This document shows, piece after piece, positions 7,844 through 15,488 of a stretch of 18,884 nucleotides of DNA. How positions within the stretch are numbered: the stretch's first letter is position 1; each line of letters opens with the position of its first letter. The position numbers and the translations under genes are program-made. The notes below the pieces were generated by a model that had not been told where the DNA came from, did not search any database, and saw only the letters and a program-made list of their open reading frames with translations. The stretch spans positions 1 to 18,884 of the forward strand of contig JBBIQA010000082.1 in NCBI GenBank assembly GCA_037442565.1. Reading direction: 5' to 3'. The DNA comes from PALSA-911 sp037442565 (GTDB taxonomy: Bacteria > Pseudomonadota > Alphaproteobacteria > Acetobacterales > Acetobacteraceae).

Positions 7844-8611
7844 CTACATGGCGGCGGTCAGTCCACCGTCCACCATGAGAACATGGCCGGTAACGAAGGA
7901 TGCGGCGCCGGAAGCCAGGAACACGGCCGGGCCCGCGAGTTCCTCCGGCCGGCCCCACCGCGCCATCGGGGCGCGCCCGGCGATATACTGGTTGAAACTT
8001 TCATCGGCGTGCAAGGCTTCCGTCGCGTCGGTGGGGAAGAAGCCCGGCGCCAGCGCGTTCACCGTGATGTTGTGCGGCGCCAGTTCCACCGCCAGCGCCC
8101 GTGTCATGCCGTACAGCCCGGCCTTGGCGGTGATGTAGCCTGGGATGGTGCGCCGCGCGACCTGGCCCATGACCGAGGAGACGATGATGATCCGCCCGGA
8201 CTTTGCCGGAACCATCATCCGCGCCGCTTCCCGCGAGAGCCGAAAGCAGGAGGTCAGGTTGATGTCGATCACCTGCTGCCAGTCGGCGTCGGTGGTCTCC
8301 AGCAGTGGCTTGCGCGGAATGATGCCGGCATTGTTGACCAGGATGTGCAACGGGCCGTGCTTCTCGGCGATGGCGGCGCAGCCGGCCAGCACCGCTGCTT
8401 CGTCGGTCACATCGAAACGCACGCTGTCGATGGCGCCGGTCAGCGCCTGCTGCGCCGCCAGCGCCGCGGGGTCGCGGCCATGCAGGATCACCCGCGCGCC
8501 GGCGCCGGCGAGCCCTGCGGCGATCGCGGCACCCAGGCCACGGGAGCTTCCCGTGACCAGGGCGAGACGATCCTTCAGAGAGAAATCGGCCGGCTTTGGC
8601 TTGTCGGGCAT
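7844..8611 (-). CDS. Short-chain dehydrogenase/reductase (gluconate 5-dehydrogenase-like)
   Basis: The 255-residue classical SDR has all family marks: cofactor loop TGSSRGLG (20-27), NNAG (93-96), catalytic Asn118, Ser146, Tyr159 and Lys163 (YITAK), and the C-terminal FVTGHVLMVDGG. It would oxidise or reduce an alcohol/ketone with NAD(P). An HGRDP sequence after the second strand (HGR at 44-46) suggests NADP preference, which is only a tendency. The overall pattern resembles gluconate 5-dehydrogenases and related polyol dehydrogenases, which fits the neighbouring sugar transporter and sugar-acid enzymes. Its ATG overlaps the stop of the upstream dehydrogenase by one base (TGATG), so translation is probably coupled. 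Confidence 0.93.
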   Translation of the reverse strand: MPDKPKPADFSLKDRLALVTGSSRGLGAAIAAGLAGAGARVILHGRDPAALAAQQALTGAIDSVRFDVTDEAAVLAGCAAIAEKHGPLHILVNNAGIIPRKPLLETTDADWQQVIDINLTSCFRLSREAARMMVPAKSGRIIIVSSVMGQVARRTIPGYITAKAGLYGMTRALAVELAPHNITVNALAPGFFPTDATEALHADESFNQYIAGRAPMARWGRPEELAGPAVFLASGAASFVTGHVLMVDGGLTAAM

Positions 8612-9654
8612 CAGCTGTTCGGGCCGCGCTCCATGGAAACCGGCTGCCAGCGGCGCAGGTCGGACTTCATCAGCACGGCCGGATTGACGCAGCTCATCGG
8701 CCATTTCCCGGCCACCGACAGCGCCAGTTCCTGACCCACGCGGCGCTTGCGGGCGGGGTCGAAGCGGGCGGAGGCGGAGGCGGTGTGGGCGGACAGCGTG
8801 ACGTTGGCCATCTTCAGCAGCGGATTGTTGTCCCCCGGCGGCTCCTGTTCCAGCACATCCAGGCCGGCATGGGCGATCCAGCCCTCGTCCAGCGCCTTGA
8901 TCAGCGCCGCCTCGTCCACCGTCGGGCCACGGCCGCAATTGATGAACACGGCATTCGGCTTCATCTGGCGGAAATGCTTCTCCTTCAGCATGCCCTGCGC
9001 TTCCGGCGTGGCCGGGGCGTGCATGGAGATGAAGTCCGATTGCTGCAGCACTTCGGACAATGTGGCCGGCTGCACGTCGTATCCCGGCATGATCAGTTCC
9101 TCGATGAACGGGTCGTAGGCGATCATGCGCAGCCCAAACGCCTTGGCGCGCAGCGCCACCAGGCGCGCGACATGGCCGAAGGCGATGAAGCCGAGCGTCT
9201 GGCCCATCAGGCGCGGGATCTTCAGCAGCGCCGGCCGGCCCTCGCGCCAGCGGCCCTCGCGCACCATCCGGTCCTGCTCGATCACCCGGCGGTGGCTCGC
9301 CAGCAGCAGGGCCATGGCGTGGTCGGCCACTTCCTCGATGAACGTGTCCGGGCAGTTGGTGACCGGGATGCCGCGCGCGGTGGCGGCGGCGACATCGACG
9401 CTGTCCACGCCGACGCTGCCGAGCGCGATGATCTTGCACTTCTGCAGATTGTCGATGATCGCCTTGGTGATCGGGATGCCCTTGGCGTAGATCGCATCCG
9501 CGTCGCGGGACGCGGCCATGAAGCCGGCCTCGTTGGCCGGGCCTTCGACGATCTCGGCGTCCAGCCCCTCCAGCGCCTCCATCTCATGGTCGTAGCCGCC
9601 GCCGGCGGTGGTGAAGCTGGCCCCTGCCGGGGTGACGATCTTGAACCTGGCCAT
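8611..9654 (-). CDS. D-isomer-specific 2-hydroxyacid dehydrogenase
   Basis: The 347-residue protein has the two-domain D-2-hydroxyacid dehydrogenase layout. It shows substrate-domain SVGVDSVDVAAATARGIPVTN, the Rossmann entry near 155-181, and the catalytic set Arg242 (NCGRGPTVDE), Glu271 (LDVLEQEPP) and His290 (LSAHTAS). It would interconvert a D-2-hydroxyacid and a 2-ketoacid with NAD(P)H. The glycine-rich loop, usually GxGxxG, reads A158-F-G160-H-V-A163, so two of the three glycines are alanine. The ATG at 9654 is preceded by AAGGGCAGCAGG; longer in-frame extensions are unlike the family. It ends in the TGATG overlap with the SDR gene. It probably acts on the keto- or hydroxy-acid made by neighbouring enzymes; the substrate is unknown. 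Confidence 0.92.
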   Translation of the reverse strand: MARFKIVTPAGASFTTAGGGYDHEMEALEGLDAEIVEGPANEAGFMAASRDADAIYAKGIPITKAIIDNLQKCKIIALGSVGVDSVDVAAATARGIPVTNCPDTFIEEVADHAMALLLASHRRVIEQDRMVREGRWREGRPALLKIPRLMGQTLGFIAFGHVARLVALRAKAFGLRMIAYDPFIEELIMPGYDVQPATLSEVLQQSDFISMHAPATPEAQGMLKEKHFRQMKPNAVFINCGRGPTVDEAALIKALDEGWIAHAGLDVLEQEPPGDNNPLLKMANVTLSAHTASASARFDPARKRRVGQELALSVAGKWPMSCVNPAVLMKSDLRRWQPVSMERGPNS

Positions 9655-9710
9655 TGCCTGCTGCCCTTTCGGTATCGGTCGTTGGATGAACGCTCGCCTC
9701 GCCCGTGCGC

Positions 9711-10883
9711 CTATTTCGGCGGCCGGGCGCGGATGGCTTTTTCGTTGACCTCGATGCCCCAGCCCGGGCCGGTCGGCACGACGAACTCGCCGTTCTCGAT
9801 GGTCGGCGGTGTCATCACGAACTCGTCGCGCCAGGGAATGCTGTCGATGTCGATCTCCATCACCCGGAAATTCGGCACGATGGCGCAGAAATGTGCGGAG
9901 ATGGCGCTGCACAGATGGCCGTAGAAATTATGCGGCGCGACGTTCACCTCGTAGGCGTCCGCCATCGTGGCGATCTTCACGCTTTCGGCCAGACCGTTCC
10001 AGATGACATCGATGATCGGCACGTCGCAGGCATAGGCCTCCAGATAGGGCCGGAATTCCCGCCGTCCGTGCAGGGTTTCGCAAGAGGCGATGGGGCAGGG
10101 GGCGTTGCTGCGGATCCAGGCGAGCGACGCGGGGTCGTGCGTGTCGATCTCCAGCCAGGTCAGGTTAAACGGCGCCACCATGTCGGCGACGCGCTTGAAG
10201 CCCTCGGTCTTGAAGTTGAAGTTGATGTCCAGATGGATGTTCATCTCCGGTCCGACGGCATCGCGGATGGCGCCAAGCTGCGCCGCCGCATCGCGCAGGG
10301 TCTTGTTGTCCCAGTTCAGCGCCGGCCAGCCGGGGGTGCGGCCGAAGCCGGGGGTGTAGGACGACAGCGTGTCCCCGGCGACGGGCATGATGTTGGTCTT
10401 CAGGCCCTTGAAGCCGAGCTTCTGCACCTCCTCGGCATGGCGGGCGAGGTCGGCGTAGTTGTGGATCGGTGCGACCCCCATCATCGCCGCGCTGCGCACG
10501 CGGTAGGTGCCGAAATGCGACCAGTAGACCGGGATGGTCTCGCGCACCGGGCCACCGAACAGCGCGTAGACCGGCACGCCGAGCGCGCGGGCGGCGATGT
10601 CCAGCATGGCGTTCTCGATCGCCGCGATCGCCTGCTGGTTCAGCCCGCCACGCGACTGGCGGGTCAGCACGTGCAGGGTGGAGACCACCCGCTCGAACTG
10701 CGTCGGGTCCTTGCCGATCAGCACCGGCGTCAAGGCCCGGATCACATCCGAAAGCCCGGCACTGCCGAAGCTTTCATTGAATTCCGACCAGCCGATGATG
10801 CCGGCATCGGTGGTCATCTTCAGGAACGAGAAGATGCGCCAGCCGGCATCGGCCTGGATGGTCTCAATGCCAATTATCTTCAT
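9711..10883 (-). CDS. Enolase-superfamily enzyme (mandelate racemase/muconate lactonizing family)
   Basis: The 390-residue product has an N-terminal capping domain (MKIIGIETIQ to about 120) and a barrel with the superfamily metal ligands Asp219 (HLDINFNF), Glu245 (WLEIDTHD) and Glu269 (SCETLHGR). His318 (APHNFYGH) is a candidate catalytic base and Lys162 (FKGLKTN) lies on the second strand where the other base sits. These enzymes abstract the proton next to a carboxylate; with this neighbourhood a sugar-acid dehydratase is the most likely role, with racemase or cycloisomerase as alternatives. ATG 10883 matches the family N terminus. A six-codon frame with a strong ribosome site (GGAAGGAA) runs into this start as ATGA. 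It lies between the permease gene and the 2-hydroxyacid dehydrogenase gene. Confidence 0.92.
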   Translation of the reverse strand: MKIIGIETIQADAGWRIFSFLKMTTDAGIIGWSEFNESFGSAGLSDVIRALTPVLIGKDPTQFERVVSTLHVLTRQSRGGLNQQAIAAIENAMLDIAARALGVPVYALFGGPVRETIPVYWSHFGTYRVRSAAMMGVAPIHNYADLARHAEEVQKLGFKGLKTNIMPVAGDTLSSYTPGFGRTPGWPALNWDNKTLRDAAAQLGAIRDAVGPEMNIHLDINFNFKTEGFKRVADMVAPFNLTWLEIDTHDPASLAWIRSNAPCPIASCETLHGRREFRPYLEAYACDVPIIDVIWNGLAESVKIATMADAYEVNVAPHNFYGHLCSAISAHFCAIVPNFRVMEIDIDSIPWRDEFVMTPPTIENGEFVVPTGPGWGIEVNEKAIRARPPK

Positions 10884-10900
10884 GGGGCGGTGATCTTCAT
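10880..10900 (-). other. Six-codon leader ORF coupled to the enolase-superfamily start
   Basis: On the minus strand GGAAGGAAACCC precedes an ATG (10900-10898) reading M-K-I-T-A-P-stop. The TGA overlaps the enolase ATG as ATGA. The best ribosome site in the region serves this tiny frame, not the enzyme start, so reinitiation at the overlap may drive enzyme synthesis. The frame repeats the first eight bases of the enzyme gene (ATGAAGAT) 17 bp upstream. Confidence 0.4.
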
Positions 10901-10919
10901 GGGTTTCCTTCCGACACGC

Positions 10920-10953
10920 TATTCCTTCACGGCCCCTATTCCTTGACCGCACC
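10920..10953. repeat. Imperfect 17-bp tandem duplication at the permease 3' end
   Basis: TATTCCTTCACGGCCCC (10920-10936) and TATTCCTTGACCGCACC (10937-10953) match at 14 of 17 positions. On the minus strand the duplication repeats the codons for the permease C terminus and stop (V-K-E-stop) downstream of the real stop and in another frame. Confidence 0.6.
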
Positions 10954-11868
10954 GGTTAGGCTGGAGACGTAGTATTCGACGAAGAACGAATAGAAGATCG
11001 CCACCGGGATCGACCCCAGCAGGGACCCGGCCATCAGCGAGCCCCATTGATACACGTCGCCGGTGACCAGCTCCGTCAGGATCGCCACCGGCACGGTCTT
11101 GTTCTCGCTCGATTGGATGAAGGCGAGCGCATAGATGAACTCGTTCCACGACAGCGTGAAAGCGAAGATGCCGGCCGAGATCAGCCCCGGCACCGCCAGC
11201 GGCAGGGTGATGCGCCAGAGGATCTGCAGGCGCGACGCGCCGTCGATCAGCGCGCATTCCTCCAGCTCATAGGGGATGGATTTGAAATAGCCGATCAGCA
11301 GCCAGGTGCAGAACGGGATCAGGAAGGTCGGGTAGGTCAGGATCAGCGCGACCGGGTTGTCGTACAGCCCGAGCTGGAAGACCACGCTGGCGAGCGGGAT
11401 GAACAGGATCGACGGCGGCACCATATAGGCGAAATAGATCATCAGGCCGACATTGCGGTCGCCGCGAAAGCGCAGCCGGGCGATGGCGTAGGCCGCCAGC
11501 ACGGAAGAGAAGATCGACAGCACCGTGGACGCCACCGCCACCGACATGGTGACGAACAGCCAATGTGGATACTCGGTCTCGAACAGCAGGACCCGGATGT
11601 TGTGCAGCGTGGGGGAGTGGACCCAGAACGGGCTGTACTTGGCGTAGTCGTACATCTCGTCGTCGGGTTTGATGGCGGTGATCGCCATCCAATAGAACGG
11701 GAACAGCAGCACGATCACGAAGATCGACAGCGGTATGTAGACCGTGACGGTGCGGCGAAGCTTCGAATCCCAGGCCAACGGTTCCGGCGCGTCGTTGGTC
11801 GAACTGCCGATTTCCGCTTCGATCTTGGCGAGTGTTTCCAGGGCGGCCATGTTGGGGGCGTCAGTCAT
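10936..11868 (-). CDS. Carbohydrate ABC transporter permease, MalG/UgpE type
   Basis: This inner-membrane permease subunit has 310 residues. It has a cytoplasmic N-terminal tail of about 40 residues, then about six hydrophobic segments. The EAA-type cytoplasmic loop that docks on the ATPase is EECALIDGASRLQILWRITLP (about 203-223). WNEFIYAL after the EAA loop is usual for the MalG branch of sugar permeases. Its ATG overlaps the end of the upstream permease gene by 8 bp, so the two are translated together and probably form a heterodimer. With the binding protein and ATPase upstream it makes a complete CUT1-type importer. The substrate is not predictable, but CUT1 systems take up di- and oligosaccharides, glycerol phosphate and polyols. 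Confidence 0.95.
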   Translation of the reverse strand: MTDAPNMAALETLAKIEAEIGSSTNDAPEPLAWDSKLRRTVTVYIPLSIFVIVLLFPFYWMAITAIKPDDEMYDYAKYSPFWVHSPTLHNIRVLLFETEYPHWLFVTMSVAVASTVLSIFSSVLAAYAIARLRFRGDRNVGLMIYFAYMVPPSILFIPLASVVFQLGLYDNPVALILTYPTFLIPFCTWLLIGYFKSIPYELEECALIDGASRLQILWRITLPLAVPGLISAGIFAFTLSWNEFIYALAFIQSSENKTVPVAILTELVTGDVYQWGSLMAGSLLGSIPVAIFYSFFVEYYVSSLTGAVKE

Positions 11869-12817
11869 TCGCTTCGCCCTGCTGCCATTTGCGTCGTCCG
11901 AGGCCGAAATAGGTCACCAAGGTCGCCGCCACCAGGAAGGGGATCATGGCGACGGCGATGGCGGCGCCCTCGCCAAGCTGGGAGCCGGGGATGGCGCGCT
12001 GGAAGGCGAGGGTTGCCATCAGATGCGTGGTGTTGAACGGTCCGCCGCGGGTCAGCGCATAGACCAGCTGGAAGTCGGTGAAGGTGAACAGCACCGACAG
12101 CGTCAGCACCACCGAAAGGATCGGCATCAGCAGCGGCACGGTGATGCGGCGGAAGCGCTGCCACCCGCTGGCACCGTCGAGCAGTGCCGCCTCATACAGC
12201 GAGGGCGGGATGGTCTGCAGCCCGGCCAGCAGGGTGATGGCGATGAAGGGAATGCCGCGCCACACATTGGCCACCACCAGCGACCAGCGCGCCGCCCAGG
12301 GGGTGCCAAGGAAGTTGATGTAGTGGTCCAGCCAACCCAGCCGGTCGACCAGTACATACGAAACGATCGAGAATTGCGGCGAGTAGATCCACCACCAGGC
12401 GATCGCCGACAGCACCGTCGGCACGATGAAGGGCAGCAGCACGATGGCGCGGATGAACGCCTTGAACGGGATATGATGATTGAGCAGCAGGGCCAGCCAC
12501 AGCCCGAGGCCGAATTTCAGCACGGTTGTGACGAAGGTGTAGAAGAAGGTGTTCGTCACCGACAGCCAGAACACCGGATCATCCCATAGCGAGATGAAGT
12601 TATCGAGGCCGACATACTCGCCGGGCTGACCGATGGTCGTATCCGTAAACGCCAGCCATATGCCAAGCCCGAGCGGATAGGTCAGGAACACCAGCAGCAG
12701 CGCCGCGGTCGGAAACATGCAGATCGCGACAAGGAAGGGCTTGTAGTCGAACAGCCGCACCAGCCAGCTGTCCGGCTTGCGTGCAAAGGTCAGTGTAGCC
12801 GCTGCGGTGGATGCCAT
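11861..12817 (-). CDS. Carbohydrate ABC transporter permease, MalF/UgpA type
   Basis: The 318-residue protein is the partner permease. It has a first membrane segment at about 28-58, more hydrophobic segments from about 85 onward, and the EAA loop EAALLDGASGWQRFRRITVP (about 209-228) followed by TDFQLVYALTRGGP, typical of the MalF/UgpA/LacF branch. It lacks the large periplasmic insertion of E. coli MalF and so is closer to UgpA in size. The start at 12817 has only a weak ribosome site (AGAGCG). It is separated from the binding-protein gene by 84 bp that hold two strong palindromes, and overlaps the next permease by 8 bp. The palindromes may lower its expression relative to the binding protein. 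Confidence 0.95.
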   Translation of the reverse strand: MASTAAATLTFARKPDSWLVRLFDYKPFLVAICMFPTAALLLVFLTYPLGLGIWLAFTDTTIGQPGEYVGLDNFISLWDDPVFWLSVTNTFFYTFVTTVLKFGLGLWLALLLNHHIPFKAFIRAIVLLPFIVPTVLSAIAWWWIYSPQFSIVSYVLVDRLGWLDHYINFLGTPWAARWSLVVANVWRGIPFIAITLLAGLQTIPPSLYEAALLDGASGWQRFRRITVPLLMPILSVVLTLSVLFTFTDFQLVYALTRGGPFNTTHLMATLAFQRAIPGSQLGEGAAIAVAMIPFLVAATLVTYFGLGRRKWQQGEAND

Positions 12818-12839
12818 AATCGCTCTGAAGTAAAGGTTT

Positions 12840-12884
12840 CCAAAGGGCGAGCCCTTTGGCAGGGTCCAGGGGCAGAGCCCCTGG
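12840..12884. repeat. Double palindrome (REP-like) between binding-protein and permease genes
   Basis: Two perfect hairpins stand side by side: CCAAAGGGC/GCCCTTTGG (12840-12848 with 12851-12859) and CCAGGGGC/GCCCCTGG (12866-12873 with 12877-12884). They fall in the only sizeable gap inside the transporter genes, directly 3' of the binding-protein gene on the transcribed strand. The form is that of a dispersed intergenic palindromic repeat. In the RNA the hairpins would block 3' exonucleases and protect the binding-protein message. Confidence 0.75.
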
Positions 12885-12901
12885 CCTTGCTTTTCCTGTG
12901 G

Positions 12902-14245
12902 CTAGGTCTTCTTGTAGTACCGTTCCGCCGCCTTGGCCGCCTGCTTCGCCGCCGCTTCCGGCGTCGCGTTGCCGGTCACCACGGAGGCGAACATGTCCAC
13001 CACCGTATAGTTGGCGCTGACGGCGCTGGAGGCCGGCGTCACCGGTCCCTTGTAGCCGTCGTAGTAGCCGGTATCGAGGCCGATGCGGAACGGCACCAGG
13101 TTCGGATCGCTGTCCCAGAACTTCATCTTGCCGTAGGATTTCAGCGACTGAGACCAGTAGCCCAGGCACTCCGAGAGCCAGGGACCGTACTGCTCGGCCT
13201 CCATCATGAAGCGGATGTAGTCCTTCGCCGCGTTGGGGAACTTGGTGTGGCCAAACACCATCGCGTTGAGCACGGTGGCCGATTGCGGCGGGGTCTTGGA
13301 AACGCCAAAGGGGCTGGTCTGGTGCGCGATATCAGCGGCGATGGCCTGCAGCTTCGGATCTTTCGAGTTCTTCAGCGCGTAGTAGATCGAGATGCCGTTG
13401 GCGGTCAGGCTGATCTGTCCGGCGGCGAAGGCCTGGTTGTTGCTGACATCGCCCCAGGACAGCGTGCCGTCGATCATCGTCGTCTGCAGTTCGGTGGCGT
13501 ATTTCAGCGCCGCGATCGTTTCCTTCGAATCGAGCGAGATCTTGCCCTTCTCATCGACCAATGTGGCGCCGTGCGTCCACAGCAGCCAACTGGCGTAGCC
13601 GTTGGCGTCGCCGAGCGCGTGGCCGAGCGAGAAGCCGCAGGGATGGCCGATCGCCTTCAGCTTCTGGCACAGGGTCAGGAAGCCGGGCAGGTCGTTCGGG
13701 ATGCTGTCGTAGCCGGCCTCCTTCACCCAGGACTTGCGATACACGATCGGCCCGGTGCTGCCGCCGACCGGGATCGAAAGCCACTGCTTGGTGCCCCATT
13801 TCTGGCCGTAGATCTCCGCCAGCCGGTACCATCCGCCGTATTTGCCGCCGAGATAGCCGGCGAGGTCGGACAGGTCGACCAGCTTGGGCGCATAGATCTG
13901 CGGGTCGGCGCTGAAGCCCACGACGATGTCGGGCCCGGCGCCGGTATTGGCCGTCACCGCGGTCTGCGGGCGGATGTCTTCCCAGCTGACGAAATCGACG
14001 CGCACCGGAATACCTGTCGCGTCAGTGAATTTCTTGGTGTTGGCGCGCCAGAGTGTTTCGTCGGGGTCGACAAACTTGGCGGGGCGGAGAACGCGAAGCT
14101 CGGCCCCCTTCTCGAGCGCCAGTTTCAGCGGCGCGACCTTCGCTTCCGGAATGTCATCGGCTGCGAAGCCCTGCCGGGGCAGCGCTGCCGTGCCGATCGC
14201 CGCCGCGCCGATCGTGAGCGCGTCCCGCCTCGTGAAATCAGCCAT
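12902..14245 (-). CDS. Extracellular solute-binding protein of sugar ABC transporter, Tat-exported
   Basis: The 447-residue protein starts MADFTRRDALTIGAAAIGTAALPRQGFA, a twin-arginine signal (Arg6-Arg7) followed by a weakly hydrophobic core with cleavage near residue 28. The mature part looks like a family 1 (MalE/UgpB-type) solute-binding protein, with features such as GPDIVVGFSADPQIYAPKLVDLSDL, NAMVFGHTKFPNAAKDYIRFMM and a C-terminal AKQAAKAAERYYKK helix. It captures the substrate in the periplasm and delivers it to the two permeases. Export by Tat means it folds, possibly with a ligand or metal, before export. The ATG is preceded by GGGAGGG. Downstream of its stop lie two palindromes that may stabilise its message so that it is made in excess over the membrane subunits. 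Confidence 0.93.
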   Translation of the reverse strand: MADFTRRDALTIGAAAIGTAALPRQGFAADDIPEAKVAPLKLALEKGAELRVLRPAKFVDPDETLWRANTKKFTDATGIPVRVDFVSWEDIRPQTAVTANTGAGPDIVVGFSADPQIYAPKLVDLSDLAGYLGGKYGGWYRLAEIYGQKWGTKQWLSIPVGGSTGPIVYRKSWVKEAGYDSIPNDLPGFLTLCQKLKAIGHPCGFSLGHALGDANGYASWLLWTHGATLVDEKGKISLDSKETIAALKYATELQTTMIDGTLSWGDVSNNQAFAAGQISLTANGISIYYALKNSKDPKLQAIAADIAHQTSPFGVSKTPPQSATVLNAMVFGHTKFPNAAKDYIRFMMEAEQYGPWLSECLGYWSQSLKSYGKMKFWDSDPNLVPFRIGLDTGYYDGYKGPVTPASSAVSANYTVVDMFASVVTGNATPEAAAKQAAKAAERYYKKT

Positions 14246-14291
14246 GTCGTTTTCCCTCCCAGGAACTTGGTTGCCGTCGGATTGTTGCTAT

Positions 14292-15353
<1,062 letters not shown>

Positions 15354-15386
15354 TCCTGGTGTGGTCCCCTCCCTGTTCGTTCGGCC

Positions 15387-15428
15387 TGGAGCAGGATCGG
15401 CTCAGATAGGATCGCCGCCCCTGCTCCA
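15387..15428. repeat. Inverted repeat with 9-bp arms upstream of the ABC ATPase gene
   Basis: TGGAGCAGG (15387-15395) and CCTGCTCCA (15420-15428) are perfect inverted repeats around 24 bp that contain GGATC twice. The element lies 34 bp upstream of the ATPase start. It may be part of the same repeat element as the palindrome at 15443-15488, or an operator/leader structure for the transporter genes. Confidence 0.45.
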
Positions 15429-15442
15429 ACCATTGTTTTAGT

Positions 15443-15488
15443 GAGCATTTTCATCGGATCATGTGAAGGACATGACCCGATAACGCTC
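15443..15488. repeat. Large interrupted palindrome at the 3' end of the ThDP-enzyme gene
   Basis: ATCGGATCATGT (15453-15464) and ACATGACCCGAT (15470-15481) pair at 11 of 12 positions (the other can be G-U in one orientation) around GAAGG. Outside an asymmetric internal loop, GAGC (15443-15446) pairs with GCTC (15485-15488), which reaches the stop codon of the enzyme gene. No T run follows on the minus strand. It looks like an alphaproteobacterial REP-type element. Confidence 0.55.

Noticed and set aside
7331..8734. Plus-strand open frame (467 codons) across the PhyH and SDR genes
   Set aside because: It spans two separate, well-conserved minus-strand genes and their junction. Such frames arise from codon bias in GC-rich DNA.
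10884..10952. Longer N terminus for the enolase-superfamily enzyme starting near 10952
   Set aside because: The extension is Arg/His-rich, overlaps the permease 3' end and does not resemble the family. The start MKIIGIETIQ matches the usual N-terminal strand.
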